Positions 1-10,575 of a DNA stretch of 64,000 nt are shown here, piece by piece (positions within the stretch are counted from its first letter, which is position 1; the number at the start of each line of letters is the position of its first letter). The position numbers were made by a program, and so were the translations under genes. The notes under the pieces were generated by a model. It made no database searches. It was not told where the DNA came from and worked only from the letters and a program-made list of their open reading frames with translations. This stretch comes from Bedellia somnulentella (taxonomy: Eukaryota > Arthropoda > Insecta > Lepidoptera > Bedelliidae): contig OY755171.1 of assembly GCA_963576735.1 (NCBI GenBank), positions 6,448,001 to 6,512,000 of the forward strand, read 5' to 3'.

Positions 1-591
1 CTTAGTTTGGGGCTAACTTGATCTGTGTTATGTATGTCCGTATATATTTGTAAGTATGCTTATATTTACTTACGGCTAATAACCTGAAAAAAGGGTAACC
101 AAAGCTTGGGAATAAGTAATTTCTCTGCCACTTTATAAAGGATGAGTTAAAAACGTTATAAAGTAACGGATATAATAAGGAACAATATAATAAATAAAAT
201 ATAAAAAAATATGTAATCATAAGTACAATATACATTCGTCTTTACCTATGCTCAACAATACTGAAGTACGAGTATTAACTCATATTAACGAAATGTTAAT
301 CGTATCGTATGACAAAAACGAAGCTAACCGAAGATACTCGACGGAACGCGGTAAAAATGCAACTCACCAAATCGAGCAACCAGTCATGAATCCCACGCTT
401 AAATTGATCTTTAAAACATCACTTAGAAAATTTACGTGAATAGAGTCATAAAAACAAATCAATATTTTATTTCGTGACAAATGAGATATCATTATTTATT
501 TACTTACGATTGAATTTTATAAATCGGTTATGGTGATTTTGTTCATAACAGAAATAACCTATACTAAATATAGAAGCAACTTTTTTCATTT
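1..591. other. Non-coding AT-rich stretch
   Basis: No gene or recognised repeat copy is supported. Only short random-looking ORFs (77 and 63 codons) occur, with no family signature. Confidence 0.5.
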
Positions 592-849
592 ATACATACA
601 TACCTACATACATATACTCACGGCTGTAAATCCCTAAAAGGGGTAGCCAGAGCTAAGGAATTAGAAACTCCTCAGCCACTTTTGGAAAGCTGAGTGGGGT
701 AAAGATGGTAAAATAAAGGTTATTGGTGATGGGTCTCCAACCGCATCGCCCAAAAGTCCCTTAAAAGCCCCAATACCGTTAGTCGCCTCTTACGTACACC
801 CACCGGCGGAAATGGGGTAGTGCTATTCTAAGCCGACACTACACAGCAA
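592..849 (-). mobile_element. SINE-A copy, near full length
   Basis: Minus-strand copy of the commonest repeat in the window. Read on the minus strand it starts near TGCTGTGTAGTGTCGGC, runs through a GGCGACTAACGG block and a GCGGTTGGAGACCC block, and ends in CTCTGGCTACCCC, a short hairpin, GCCGTGAG and a TATG tandem tail. It belongs to the subfamily with 'TACACCCACCGG' in the 5' third. No exact target-site duplication was seen. Confidence 0.85.
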
Positions 850-968
850 ATTTTTTATTAATAATATGCAGTATATGTCATTGTAAGTATTAGAAAGGAC
901 TAGATATTTTAGATAAACCGACGACCACGAAGGACACATTAATATCATATAGAAACTATGCTAAAAAG

Positions 969-1080
969 AAGAATAAAAGGGTATTTTCGAAACCATCATT
1001 GAATACAAATGAAGCTCGAGAGGGCTATCATAATCACACTAAGTAAGAAGTAATAGTCTCTGCTAACCCTAGGGGGATTA
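969..1080 (+). mobile_element. LINE-C 3' fragment, decayed
   Basis: Matches the terminal pol coding region of the better copies at 30366 and 35813: GAAGAATAAAAGG, then an AAATGAAGCTCGAGAGG block and TAGTCTCTGCTAACCC. The frame is broken and the TATG tail is replaced by the following SINE-A. Assignment rests on similarity within this window only. Confidence 0.55.
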
Positions 1081-1081
1081 A

Positions 1082-1330
1082 ACATACATACATATACTCA
1101 CGGCTATAATTCTCTTAAAAGGGGTAGCCAAAGCTTTGGAATGAGAAATTCCTAAGCCACTTTTGGAAGTTGATTGGGGAAAATATGGTAATATAAATGA
1201 TTTTGGTGACGGGTCTCCAACCACATCGCCCAAAAATCACTTAAAAAGCCCCTATCCCCTTAGTCGCCTCTTACGATCACCAACGGGTAGAAATGGGGTA
1301 GTGTTATTCTAAGCCGACACTACACGGCAA
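1082..1330 (-). mobile_element. SINE-A copy, near full length
   Basis: Minus-strand SINE-A with the complete 3' hairpin block and a CATA tandem tail at its left edge. It ends at TGCCGTGTAGTGTCGG. It abuts the LINE-C fragment on its left, so the two related tails lie next to each other. Confidence 0.85.
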
Positions 1331-1390
1331 TTAACACTATTACATGGCAATTACACGGGGATTAAACTTTAACATATATTGTAGAAATAT

Positions 1391-1531
1391 GCATACAAAC
1401 ACATACCCACGGCCATAAATCCCAAGAAGAGGTAGCCAGAGCTTCAGAGCTAGAAACTCTTCAGCCACATTTGAAGTTTATAGGGGACAAGATGGTGGAA
1501 ATAAAGTATCGTTGGTGATACATCCGCATTA
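1391..1531 (-). mobile_element. SINE-A copy, 3' half only
   Basis: Retains the tail, hairpin block and central region (minus strand) but stops in the middle of the element near the ACCAACGATACTTT block. It is a truncated or deleted copy. Confidence 0.75.
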
Positions 1532-1770
1532 TGCTTTGCAATAAAAAGAAAGTAATTCGAGGCATTTGTGTTAAACTACATTTGAAGTCGGTAAAAATTA
1601 AAAAGAAAGACATTAAACTCGTGAAACACTGTCGTGGGTCAAAGTTCCGCCATCGCAGTTTCGATCAGGAATTTTATTTTCAATCAAGTCGACGAAAACG
1701 ACTCTTTATTCTCGTGAAGTGACACAGTTTGAGTCATTTCATTCTCACTTAGTTTTGTGGATAAAATGTA

Positions 1771-2059
1771 GATACATACATATACTCACGGCGATAAATC
1801 CCAAAAAGGGGTAGCCAGAGCTTTGGAATAAGAGATTCGTTAGTTACTTTTGGAAGTTGAGTGGGGGAAAAAAATATAGATATAAAATATAAGGGTTGTT
1901 GGTTATAGTTCTCCAACCACATCGCCCAAAAATCACTTCAAAAGTCTACACCCTTGGACACGCTCACCCACGGGAAAAAATGGGATAGTGCAATTGTAAT
2001 CCGACACTACACAGCAAGATGGATAAAAAAGGGGTAGTGCAATGCTAAGCTACATGGCA
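1771..2059 (-). mobile_element. SINE-A copy with duplicated 5' end
   Basis: Full-length minus-strand copy. Its 5' terminal block occurs twice: once ending near 2016 and again at about 2030-2059 (GGGGTAGTGCAATGCTAAGC, then ACATGGCAA). This is a local duplication or the remains of two overlapping insertions. Confidence 0.75.
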
Positions 2060-4227
2060 AATAATAATGGTTAAAATATGTGAGTTGAATATCAATTATT
2101 TCACATTTGTAAGGGTAGCAGACCGCCTACGAAGAGCTCTCCCATAAAATAGAAAGCTCATTAGTTCTACTGGCTGTTTGTTTTATGGAGGTGCCTAGAA
2201 CGCTGGCGCCGCGGCAGCAACGAAACTAACATTATTAGTCACAGTCAAAACAATATTAATTTGAATTTATTGAAATTTAATAATATTAAATCAATGTTTT
2301 TGTTGCTTTTTAATTTTTAAGTTGAAAGGTAAGCTAGGGTGAAAGTTTTGGTTGATAGCGTGATAATTTTGTTTGTTAAAGCTTTTTATTGATTCACCAG
2401 GGTATTATGATTTGTTGTAAATAACTTGTAACTTTGCTGTTATGAGAGTATGTGTAATTTGCCTAGCATACAAAGTAATAAATTATGTATTTTTAGTAAC
2501 AATCTTGGTATTTGTTGAAATTGATTTTTTGTTTAACTGAACTAAGTTTTAGATTGTAATTAATTTAATCGTAATTGAAGTTTAAAGCACTTTCTTTTAA
2601 TTTGCAATTGCTAAGTAAGATCTGAAGTTGATGTATTCATACAATTTTTTTTTGAATGAATACATCAAGGAAAGGAAGGTGTTATTTGTATTCATACAAC
2701 ACCTTCAGGCAGCGGTGACGACACAAAAAAAAGAGAAGTGTCAGTCAAGCATAAATTAGGTGATACGGCTGAAAATATTTTTTTAAAGCGAACATACATA
2801 CAATTCTAATCAGCAGTAGGAGTTTTAATACTAATTTAGATTACTACAACTATAAAGGTTATTAACGCAAAGCTTTAATGAATACCGCGTACTATGAAAT
2901 CCCGCTACTAGTTTTAATGTCAAGCCCGTCATTCATACTTTGCGTTGAAGACAGATCAATGAGCTTGGTGTTAATTGGTTTTTGAACATGCGTTAATGAC
3001 TAGCACAATGTGACACAGAGCAGTTGATTGCTTTTCTATCGGCTGATAAACTGATAAGATGGGCCGATAGCAGATCTTGCGGCTGTTTCAAAGGCAAATT
3101 GGAGACATTTCTTATGGTTTATGTTATCTTTAGACCTCCAGGGATTAAACTTGTTGTGTTTTAATAGCGGTAATCGATTTCTTTATTTTTCAACGGCACT
3201 TTCTTTATTGTACTAAAAATCTGAGATTAAACTTATTATTGAGGTGTCGGCTAATTTTGCATATGAATTGAGTATTGCGGAGTTGGAGATTTATCCAAAT
3301 AAGTCTTGAGTAAATTCCAAATTGTGTCTTGATACATTGTGGCTAAGCTATGGATGTTCAATACGAGCTTCTTTAAATCATATATACTGATGTATTGAGA
3401 ATGTTTTTACAGTATGTTAACATATTAACTGAATTCATGTAATACTGATAATAAATTGCTGATTATTTAACTACAACCACAGCCAAATCAGTTACTGACG
3501 CTTCCCTCATCTTAAAAACATAATTGTTTAGTCAATTGATTTCAAATATCTTTGTTTTTACGTCGCTCCAAAACTCTCAGCACTCAGGAACCATATGTTA
3601 AGTATGGGAATGTCATTGTTCCGGTAACTATGTATGTCAAGATAAGGCATTGTATTATGAATAATTATAGTACCGTGATTAGAGGTATAGAGGTGTCAAA
3701 TAATAGGGGTGGCGGGTAGTTTGTGTAAACATTAACCGTAAACGATTTGAGCTTCCGTATTTGATTTGTTTCAAATACGATACTGTCACCCGTGGGAATT
3801 CGTGTCAGGAAGGGTGAAGTTTAGTGTAGGTTAATGGTCAGGTAAATTTTGATTTAAAATATAAAATCTAAGGTTTATTCCCATTGTGTATATTTGAATT
3901 TTAACTCATGTTAACATTATAAAATTATTCCCTGGGCACTTTATAATAGTAATCAAATTTGATGATGTCTACTTCCATTGCCAAACAGTCATCTTGTAAT
4001 GTAAAAACAAAGAAAGAAAGGTAAAATTATATAGTTTGGGCGTATAGAGAGGATGGATGGAATTAAATTGGTGAAAGACGTTTAAGCCAAGGTGGATAGT
4101 TATATAAGAAAGGGGTGACGGCGGGCGCATAGAGACCGAATAGAGAATATTTAAAAAAGGTAGATCTGAAGTGAGGAGAAAAAAAGGTGCATGTATGAAA
4201 ATATTAATAATGAGAAAAGCGCTTGAC
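2060..4227. other. Intergenic stretch with small hairpins
   Basis: No coding sequence is supported. A perfect 13-bp inverted repeat (2628-2640 with 2656-2668, 15-nt loop) is followed at once by a second small hairpin (GGTGTT...AACACC near 2679-2704). Another 8-bp inverted repeat (CTATCGGC...GCCGATAG) lies at 3036-3070. Around 4090-4200 there is weak similarity to the end of a LINE pol gene, too decayed to call. Confidence 0.4.
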
Positions 4228-4284
4228 TAAAGAGTTTCTAATTCTAAAGCTCTGGTTACCCCTCTTTTATAGGATGGTGAGTAA
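4228..4284 (+). mobile_element. SINE-A 3' fragment
   Basis: Short plus-strand remnant: TTTCTAATTCTAAAGCTCTG, then GTTACCCCTC and GGTGAGTAAATGCA. Only the hairpin end of the element survives. Confidence 0.55.
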
Positions 4285-4627
4285 ATGCATTTTTATCTTA
4301 CAGTATATTTAAACTCCACTTCATCTCATTTTATGTGTCGTAATTATCTCCGATTAAAAACGAACTATTTTCAAGGGAATGCACAGTACATTTATCAGAG
4401 TATAAATGAGCAATATAATTGCTTCCAACGTCCGTTGCTACCCTCTGACCTTCCCACGGCGGGGTTCGGCTGACAAACACGAGTGTGTAATGTGAATCGC
4501 GCTAATTTGTCACCATGGGAATTTCATGCAGGTTGGCTTCATCCTTTATGGCTGGTGGCCTAATGAATTTGATACTGTATCGAACATAAATCGAATGTTA
4601 TTTAGGACGTGTTATATTCCTAAAATG

Positions 4628-4704
4628 TGTCTTTTAAGGGTCACCTCTTACGTACACCTACCGGAAAAATGGGGTAGTGCTATTCTAAACCGACCATACA
4701 CAGA
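4628..4704 (-). mobile_element. SINE-A 5' fragment
   Basis: Minus-strand remnant of the 5' third (CCTCTTACGTACACCTACCGG, then GGGGTAGTGCTATTCTAAACC), with the 3' part missing. Confidence 0.65.
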
Positions 4705-4767
4705 CATGAATACGCTTTTAGCCAAAATCACCATTAGCACTGTTTAATACTTATTATTCACATTCTT

Positions 4768-4890
4768 ATACATACATATACCCCATAGTTCCCATTGGGG
4801 TAGGCAGTAGTAGGTAGTCTATCGATCGCCACTATGAACGATCCTCGCAAACCTGTCTAGCTTCGTTCACATCTATTAATCTTTTCTTAC
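4768..4890 (-). mobile_element. LINE-C 3' fragment
   Basis: Minus-strand copy of the LINE-C terminal region. From the right it reads GATGTGAACGAAGCTAGACAGG, then the AGGATCGTTC block, a SINE-like CTGCCTACCCCAATGGGAAC hairpin end and a TATG tail. It is 5' truncated like all LINE-C copies here. Confidence 0.75.
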
Positions 4891-4902
4891 ATTATTTTTA
4901 AC

Positions 4903-5291
4903 ATAAACATAAACATATACATAATATAAACATAAACGTTCACGCCGTTTATCCCCGAAGGGGTTGGCAGAGGTACCAATACTCCTGAACTCACATGGCA
5001 AGCGCCATCTAGTTTCCAGAGAAGGTACCCACGTTTTGCTTAGACAGTGTACTCACGTAATAGGGGGCAGGCCTATCGCCGTTTTGTACGAATACACTGT
5101 CACATGACTAAGTACAACTCAGCCATGTGGGTTTCCTCACGATGTTTTCCCTCACCGTTAGCAACCATGATAAATTAACCACACATATGACTTTAGAAAA
5201 GACAAATTGGTGTAGGCCCGTCCCAGGATTGGAACTCACGTCCTTCTGTTTTTCGGGCGGGTGTTCTACCCACTGGACTATCATGTCGCTA
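4903..5291 (-). mobile_element. SINE-B copy (type 1), full length with TSD
   Basis: tRNA-derived SINE. On the minus strand it opens with a tRNA-like head (A-box-like TAGTCCAGTGGGTAG, then a B-box-like GTTCCAATCC), continues through a body of about 300 bp, and ends in CCTCTGCCAACCCCTTCGGG, GATAAACGGCGTGAACG and a TTATG-type tail. A 10-bp target-site duplication, TATTTTTAAC, lies at 4893-4902 and 5292-5301. Confidence 0.92.
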
Positions 5292-5301
5292 TATTTTTAA
5301 C

Positions 5302-6640
5302 TAATAAAATAAGTATTTTGTTTTTAGAAGTTAATAAGTTGTCAACACAAAATCCAAACAGTAAGTTGGCTTTAAAAATACTTACCCAGTTCAACAAAAA
5401 AACATACTTTTAAGTAGTTATTTTTAAAATCGATGTATTTTTTGTAAAACCACGTTACAAAAAAGTATTGATAAATAAGGGTTTCCAATCAAAATAATTA
5501 TTTGGACATCGATCAGTTTTGATCTCAATTAACAGAATGAAGCGAAAGGACTCAAGCCCACAATAATGAGCCTAATAATACCTTTAAAGAAAAGGTGTTA
5601 AAACGTTTATTGGAATCATTCGGAAATTCTTATTAATAGCTTTTTAACAAGCCGATTCCCGTTTTATGTTACTTTTTTGCTCCGGGTTTTTTGGCAGTAC
5701 GTTGCATTATTAAAAAAATTGGATTAATTTTGTATTCAGTGATAATGTTTGGTGGTTGTTGATGGTACTTGATGAGGGGTTTGACGAGAACATGTCAGAA
5801 TACCAACACGACACTTAAAGTCCCGTTTTATTTTAACTAAATTGAATTTCTGTTTAAGGAAATACACTTCACTTGTTTATTGGGGGCTTCAACTTATTTA
5901 TACTGTTATTGATGTTAGTAATTGTATTTTTAAATGAATGTAAAATATTTTGTGAATTAATACCGTAAAATAATAAATCTAGAACAAAGCTACTGTTGCC
6001 GCAATCGAAAGACAAAAACAGCAACAAAACTAAAGAAACATGTTTACTTAAGCAATGTGAAAGTCAAATTATATGCAAATAAGCAATGCGTGTAAGCAAA
6101 TAATGAAGAAATTATATGCCGACTCTACAGTAGTATGTAATAAAAAATCAAGTTTGTCTCCAAAACACCGTTGCTCCCCACATTAAAGGCAAGTTTCGTG
6201 AAAACATCGATAATTTCACACTAGGTTACTGGACAAACCCCGGCGGTCAGCACCGGCCAGCTAAATCGGTTTATTATTGAAAATGAGTTGCCGCGCCAAA
6301 AACCGCTTGTACGAAAATTGTTTGCGGAAATTAGTAAGCACAGAAGTTTCAGCTTTACAATGTACACTTAGTGTCGAGTGCAGAGGGTTTAATCAAGCCC
6401 AGAAGGTAGTTGTAGCGTCAATAACGTGTCGTGAGAGCCCACTAATGCGCACGCTACCTTATTCTGCTTTCGTGTCGATTTCCTTTCGGGTCAACTGCTT
6501 TTCACTGCAATTGACATTATATGTAGTACTGAAATTACTTAATTTAAAATCTTCTTCGTTTATTTATTTGTATTTAAATACGATTATGCTTTGTGTATTG
6601 GTGCCCCTTGTCTTACGTTTTTTTAGTAACTTTTAACTAC
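5302..6640. other. Non-coding AT-rich stretch
   Basis: No recognised repeat. An open frame of 119 codons starts at 6277 in a locally GC-richer patch (6230-6310), but it has no domain or family signature and runs into a hydrophobic AT-rich tail. Confidence 0.45.
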
Positions 6641-6649
6641 TTTAATTAA

Positions 6650-6945
6650 CCGTGATATCACAATGAATAAGAAATCCCGTCCGTCTTGCAGACAGGCGTG
6701 GGTTCAAATTCCAGGTCTGTTTTTAAAGAAGTCATATGTGTGGTTAATTTATCATGGTTGTTTACGGTGAGGGAAACTATCATGAGGAAACCCACATGGC
6801 TGAGTTGTAAAAGTCATGTAACAGTGTATTCGTACAAAACAAAACGTTGGTACTCTGAACACCAGGTGACAAAGTCACGTGAAGTTTAGAAGTACTAGTA
6901 CCTCTATCAACTCCTTCGGGGATATTTGGCGTGAATGTTTTGGGT
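6650..6945 (+). mobile_element. SINE-B copy (type 2), diverged
   Basis: Plus-strand copy with a decayed tRNA-like head but a good B-box (GGGTTCAAATTCC near 6710). It keeps the type-2 hairpin (CTCTGAACACCAGGTGAC, AAA, GTCACGTGAAG) near 6855-6890 and ends in ACTCCTTCGGGGATATTTGG. The 3' tail is lost. Confidence 0.85.
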
Positions 6946-7294
6946 CTTTTGAGAGTTTTGAGTTAACTTCTTTAATAGAAATATGGTTTAAATATATATC
7001 CCCGCTTTTTTAATATTTATTCTCTTTCATTACCGCTTTGCTGCCCGAATAGGACTAGTAAAAAATACACAGTTTATACAATAGAACTAATAATAAACTA
7101 AATATAAAGTATTTTGTATTCTTAGTTTTGGTGGCATTAACTATAGCCTGATTCCATACTGCACTGTTAATGTTATGTGATAGTGCTGATGCTTTCGGAA
7201 TTATAAGTTTTTATGTACGCATGTATTCGAAAAATTTATTATCTGCTTTGATGATACAAACATATGCCTCATACTGATACCCAACCAAATCTAG

Positions 7295-7415
7295 ACATAC
7301 ATATACTCACGCAGTTAGTTCCCATTGGGATAGGCAAAGAGTAGCGATTGTCATTTTGTACGATCATGGCCAACCTCTCGAGCTTCGTCCACATTCATCA
7401 ATCCTTTTATACATC
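7295..7415 (-). mobile_element. LINE-C 3' fragment
   Basis: Minus-strand LINE-C end. Tail at the left (ACATACATATACTCACGC), hairpin CCCATTGGG, then the pol C-terminal codons (the minus-strand sequence gives the N-V-D-E-A-R-E type motif with changes). Confidence 0.75.
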
Positions 7416-7607
7416 TCTCTTTTCTCTTTATATATCATGCACTTCTCTAACCAGGTAATACGAAGAAATAAATTAAAGACTGTTTTTCTTAACCCTGTAT
7501 GTACTGAAGATGTATATATTATATTGATCAGAAGAACAACAGATACCTTTGTTATTAAAAAAAATATAAATTAGTAAAACAATAAATATTTAATTGCTAC
7601 TTTAACA

Positions 7608-7790
7608 GAAGAAAAGCTACTTGCATAAGTTTCTTGCAATTTTGGGAATTGAGTGGGGAAAATATTTAAAAATTAAAGATGGTTAGTAATTGGTCTCGAC
7701 TCAAGTTACATAGCCCAACAATAATTTAAAAGCCCTAATACCCTTAGTCGACATGAATAAATGAGTTAATGCTATTCTAAGCCAATAAGT
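7608..7790 (-). mobile_element. SINE-A copy, strongly diverged
   Basis: Landmarks survive in order: AATTGAGTGGGGAAAATAT, then TTGGTCTCGACTC, AATACCCTTAGTCG and GCTATTCTAAGCC. The hairpin end and tail are gone, suggesting an older insertion. Confidence 0.6.
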
Positions 7791-7929
7791 ATACTATGTT
7801 TTAAAAGATTAATAATATTATTTGTTCGATACAGAAAAACATTCACTAAAGGACATATCCTTTCGGCATCAGTATAAACTCTGAAGGGGTTTGCAGAGTG
7901 GGAACGTTTTTATACTGTGGACGTGCCCA

Positions 7930-8512
7930 CGTGCCGGTCAGTGCGCACGCGCAGATGTGCTTTGACACCTGCCTCCCTACATTTTACATCCCTTATTATC
8001 ACGCATAAAAATATATTTCCATCTCATTCATTTATGCTTCATTTTTATTAAGCATTGTAATCTTTGGGGAAGTGGGGCAAAGGAAGTCGGTAGAAAAAGA
8101 ATTGAAATCAAACCATCCCTAAAGCTTGAATTTTAAATTAAACGCACTGATGAAAACAACTTGAACTACTTTAAAATTTAGTTTATTTTTATCCTTCCAT
8201 AGCCAAAGCTTTTGTTGCAAATAAATTTATTTGACTTATTAAACTTGAAAATGGCTTGTATTTCAAAATATACAAAAGTTTACTAACATAGCTTCCATTC
8301 ATTTATATTAATCATCATAACTTTACTCATACACTTCCTATAAATTTTACAAAGTTTGATTCAACATACTTGTTATTCAAGATAATACGAACGTTAGCAA
8401 GATACTCGATTTACTATTTACACTTTAATATATCCATAAGACACGTCTTCATTTATTACCCAAATATTTAGGTATACTTAGATTTTAGATCATTATAGAA
8501 TATTACATTTTA
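7930..8512. other. Non-coding stretch
   Basis: No gene seen. A GC-rich patch at 7918-7970 (CGTGCCCACGTG and GTGCGCACGCGC) has short palindromes of unknown meaning. The rest is AT-rich. Confidence 0.4.
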
Positions 8513-8655
8513 GGGCGACGCGGCGACCGATCACCGAGAACCTTTACTACACAATATTTTCGCCACTCTATCAAAACTGGGTGAAGAATTCTTGTTTTAA
8601 AACTCTGGCTACCCTTTTAAGGCGTGTAAAGCCGTGAGTATATGCATGTTTGTAC
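8513..8655 (+). mobile_element. SINE-A copy, 3' half
   Basis: Plus-strand remnant with GGGCGACGCGGCGACCGATC, a diverged middle, AACTCTGGCTACCC and GCCGTGAGTATATGCATG. Followed 16 bp later by a SINE-B insertion. Confidence 0.7.
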
Positions 8656-8671
8656 TTACTCAAATTTTATA

Positions 8672-9055
8672 ACATAACTTAACATAAACGTTCACGCCGT
8701 TTATCCCCGAAGGGGTTGGCAGAGGTACCAATACTCCTGAACTCATATGGCAAGCGCCATCTAGTTTCCAGAGAAGGAACCCACGTTTTGCTTAGACAGT
8801 GTACTCACGTGATAGGGGGCAGGCCTATCGCCGTTTTGAACGAATACACTGTCACATGACTAAGTACAACTCAGCCATGTGGGTTTCCTCACGATGTTTT
8901 TTTTCTCTCACCGTTAGCAACCATGATAAATTAACCACACATATGACTTTAGAAAAGACAAATTGGTGTAGGCCCGTCCTAGGATTGGAACTCACGCCCT
9001 TCTGTTTTTCGGGCGGGTGTTCTACCCACTGGACTATCATGACTATCATATCATG
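8672..9055 (-). mobile_element. SINE-B copy (type 1), full length with TSD
   Basis: Minus-strand type-1 SINE-B nearly identical to the copies at 4903 and 24387. A 12-bp target-site duplication, TCAAATTTTATA, lies at 8660-8671 and 9056-9067. The head end carries an extra local repeat (GACTATCAT twice), probably made at the 5' end during insertion. Confidence 0.92.
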
Positions 9056-9074
9056 TCAAATTTTATATATTCAT

Positions 9075-9327
9075 TGCCGTGTAGTGCCGGCTTAGAATGT
9101 CGCTACCCCTTTCTACCCACGGGTGTCGTAAGAGGCGACTAAGGGTATTGGGGCTTTTTATTGGATTTTTGGGCGATGCGGTTGGAGACCCATTACCAAA
9201 AACCTTTATTTTTACCATCTTTCCCCACGCAACTTCCAAAAGTGGCTGAGGAATTTATAATTCCTTAGCTCTGGTTACCCCTTCTAGGGAAATATAGCCG
9301 TGAGCATATGTATGTATGTATGTATGT
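9075..9327 (+). mobile_element. SINE-A copy, full length
   Basis: One of the best plus-strand copies: starts TGCCGTGTAGTGCCGGC, carries AGGCGACTAAGGG and GATGCGGTTGGAGACCC, and ends GCCGTGAGCATATG with five TATG units. The GGTTGGAGACC block resembles a pol III B-box (GGTTCGANTCC) and AGGCGACTAAGGG lies where an A-box would. That promoter reading is inference. Confidence 0.88.
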
Positions 9328-9954
9328 CATAATTATAGTTTATATCTCAATCTGATAAATGTCAACGTCGAACTTCTAAAATATGGAGAAATTATCTTCA
9401 GTTACCTATAGACGATGCAAATTGTAAGCATGACATTAATGTAAAGCGGAGGTGCCGAAGAAGTCTTTGTAGACAAGTTTTTGACATAATGTCGTGTTCT
9501 GTTTTTAATGATGTGTATTAAAATAGTTTGATCTCATTTGTATTCTCAACGCGCAATGCAATGGCCCGAAGGTAGAATATTGTCAGCCTTGCTTACCCAG
9601 TTTAACTGCCCAAGACGCGCGCATAGAAAAATTGTAAAAAGACGACAATGATTCCACACCATATTGGTAAGATTACTTTTATCAATCTTTTTAATACGTA
9701 GCCATTATTATTTTGTAGCGAAGATGAAGCGATACAAGTTTGGAAAGTTACATTGCATTCTGCATAAATTGCTAGTATTAAGAGTTTTTATTTAGCACTT
9801 ATGACAAAACATTTATTTATGAGAGCGAAGCACCATTTTAATTTATATTGTTGACTGTATTCGAAACTATTAAATATAAAACAAATTTTATAATTCAAAT
9901 TAATCGTCTGCTTCCAATTTCAACTTTACGAACATATACCTAAGCATATAGATA
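9328..9954. other. Non-coding AT-rich stretch
   Basis: No gene or repeat copy recognised. Confidence 0.45.
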
Positions 9955-10195
9955 TAATGTTTATGCCGTTTATTCCCAAATAGGTAGCTATGATTCAAAA
10001 TTCTGTGAATGTTAAATAACTTTTTGAACAGAAATTCAGAGTGCACCATCATATGACTTAAATTATACCTGAGTAAAGTAAATTCTTCGATGTTTTTCTA
10101 CTTTTCAAAAAACACAGCGATGTAGAACTGATTCTGGATTCGAACCAATGCCTCTTTGCATCAGGAGATGCTCTTTTCACTTTTCTGTCAATGTT
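9955..10195 (-). mobile_element. Ancient SINE-B relative
   Basis: On the minus strand there is a perfect B-box, GGTTCGAATCC (10136-10146). A body follows that aligns in order with SINE-B (TCGAAGAATTTAC, then CTCAGGTATAATTTAAGTC and ATATGATGG) and a 3' end with CTACC, a short loop, GGG and AACGGCATAAAC. It is much more diverged than other copies and is probably an older subfamily. Confidence 0.6.
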
Positions 10196-10267
10196 ATAAA
10201 AAATGCGAAATACGCGAGATTATGATTATAACGACTTAATATTGATGAGCATGTCCTTCTCACATCC

Positions 10268-10575
10268 CATATATGTCCCCACCAAGGGGCTCGAGCCTAT
10301 AGAGTGATTTGGCCATAGTCATCCACGCTGGCCGTGTGCGGGTTGGTAGACTAACGACTAGTATCGTGATAGTAGCCGGGACCGACGGCTTAACGAGCCT
10401 TCCGAAGCACGAAATCATCTTCATTTTCGGATTATCAGGTGTTTCAAGCCTGCAATATCCTTCAAAAACCGGGTTAAATCTTACAAATTATTTTTTGTGA
10501 GATTAAACAATTAAACCCGAGATCTCCGTAATTGAAGCCAAGCGCTTAACCGCAAGATCACGGAGTGAGCCAGTT
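10268..10575 (-). mobile_element. SINE-D copy, full length
   Basis: A second tRNA-derived SINE family. The minus strand opens with TGGCTCACTCCGTGATC and a Leu/Ser-type A-box arm (TTGCGGTTAAGCGCTTGG at about 10540-10558), then B-box-like CTCGGGTTTAA (10511-10521). The body contains ACCGACGGCT/GGCCAGCGTGG-type blocks, and the 3' end is GAGCCCCTTGGTGGGGAC followed by ATATA. A shorter copy lies at 23030. Confidence 0.75.

Noticed and set aside
4090..4200. Possible further LINE pol C-terminus
   Set aside because: Only a few residues of the D-R-x-x-W type can be seen, with several stops and shifts; below what I would call.
6277..6636. 119-codon open frame on the plus strand
   Set aside because: No domain, no recognisable start or splice context, and a low-complexity hydrophobic second half. 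Chance frames of this size are expected in 64 kb.
7860..7970. Possible SINE-B remnant (AAACTCTGAAGGGGTTTGCAG)
   Set aside because: Matches only about 15 bases of the SINE-B end; no second landmark in order.
10309..10500. 63-codon plus-strand frame
   Set aside because: Lies antisense within SINE-D and is explained by that repeat.
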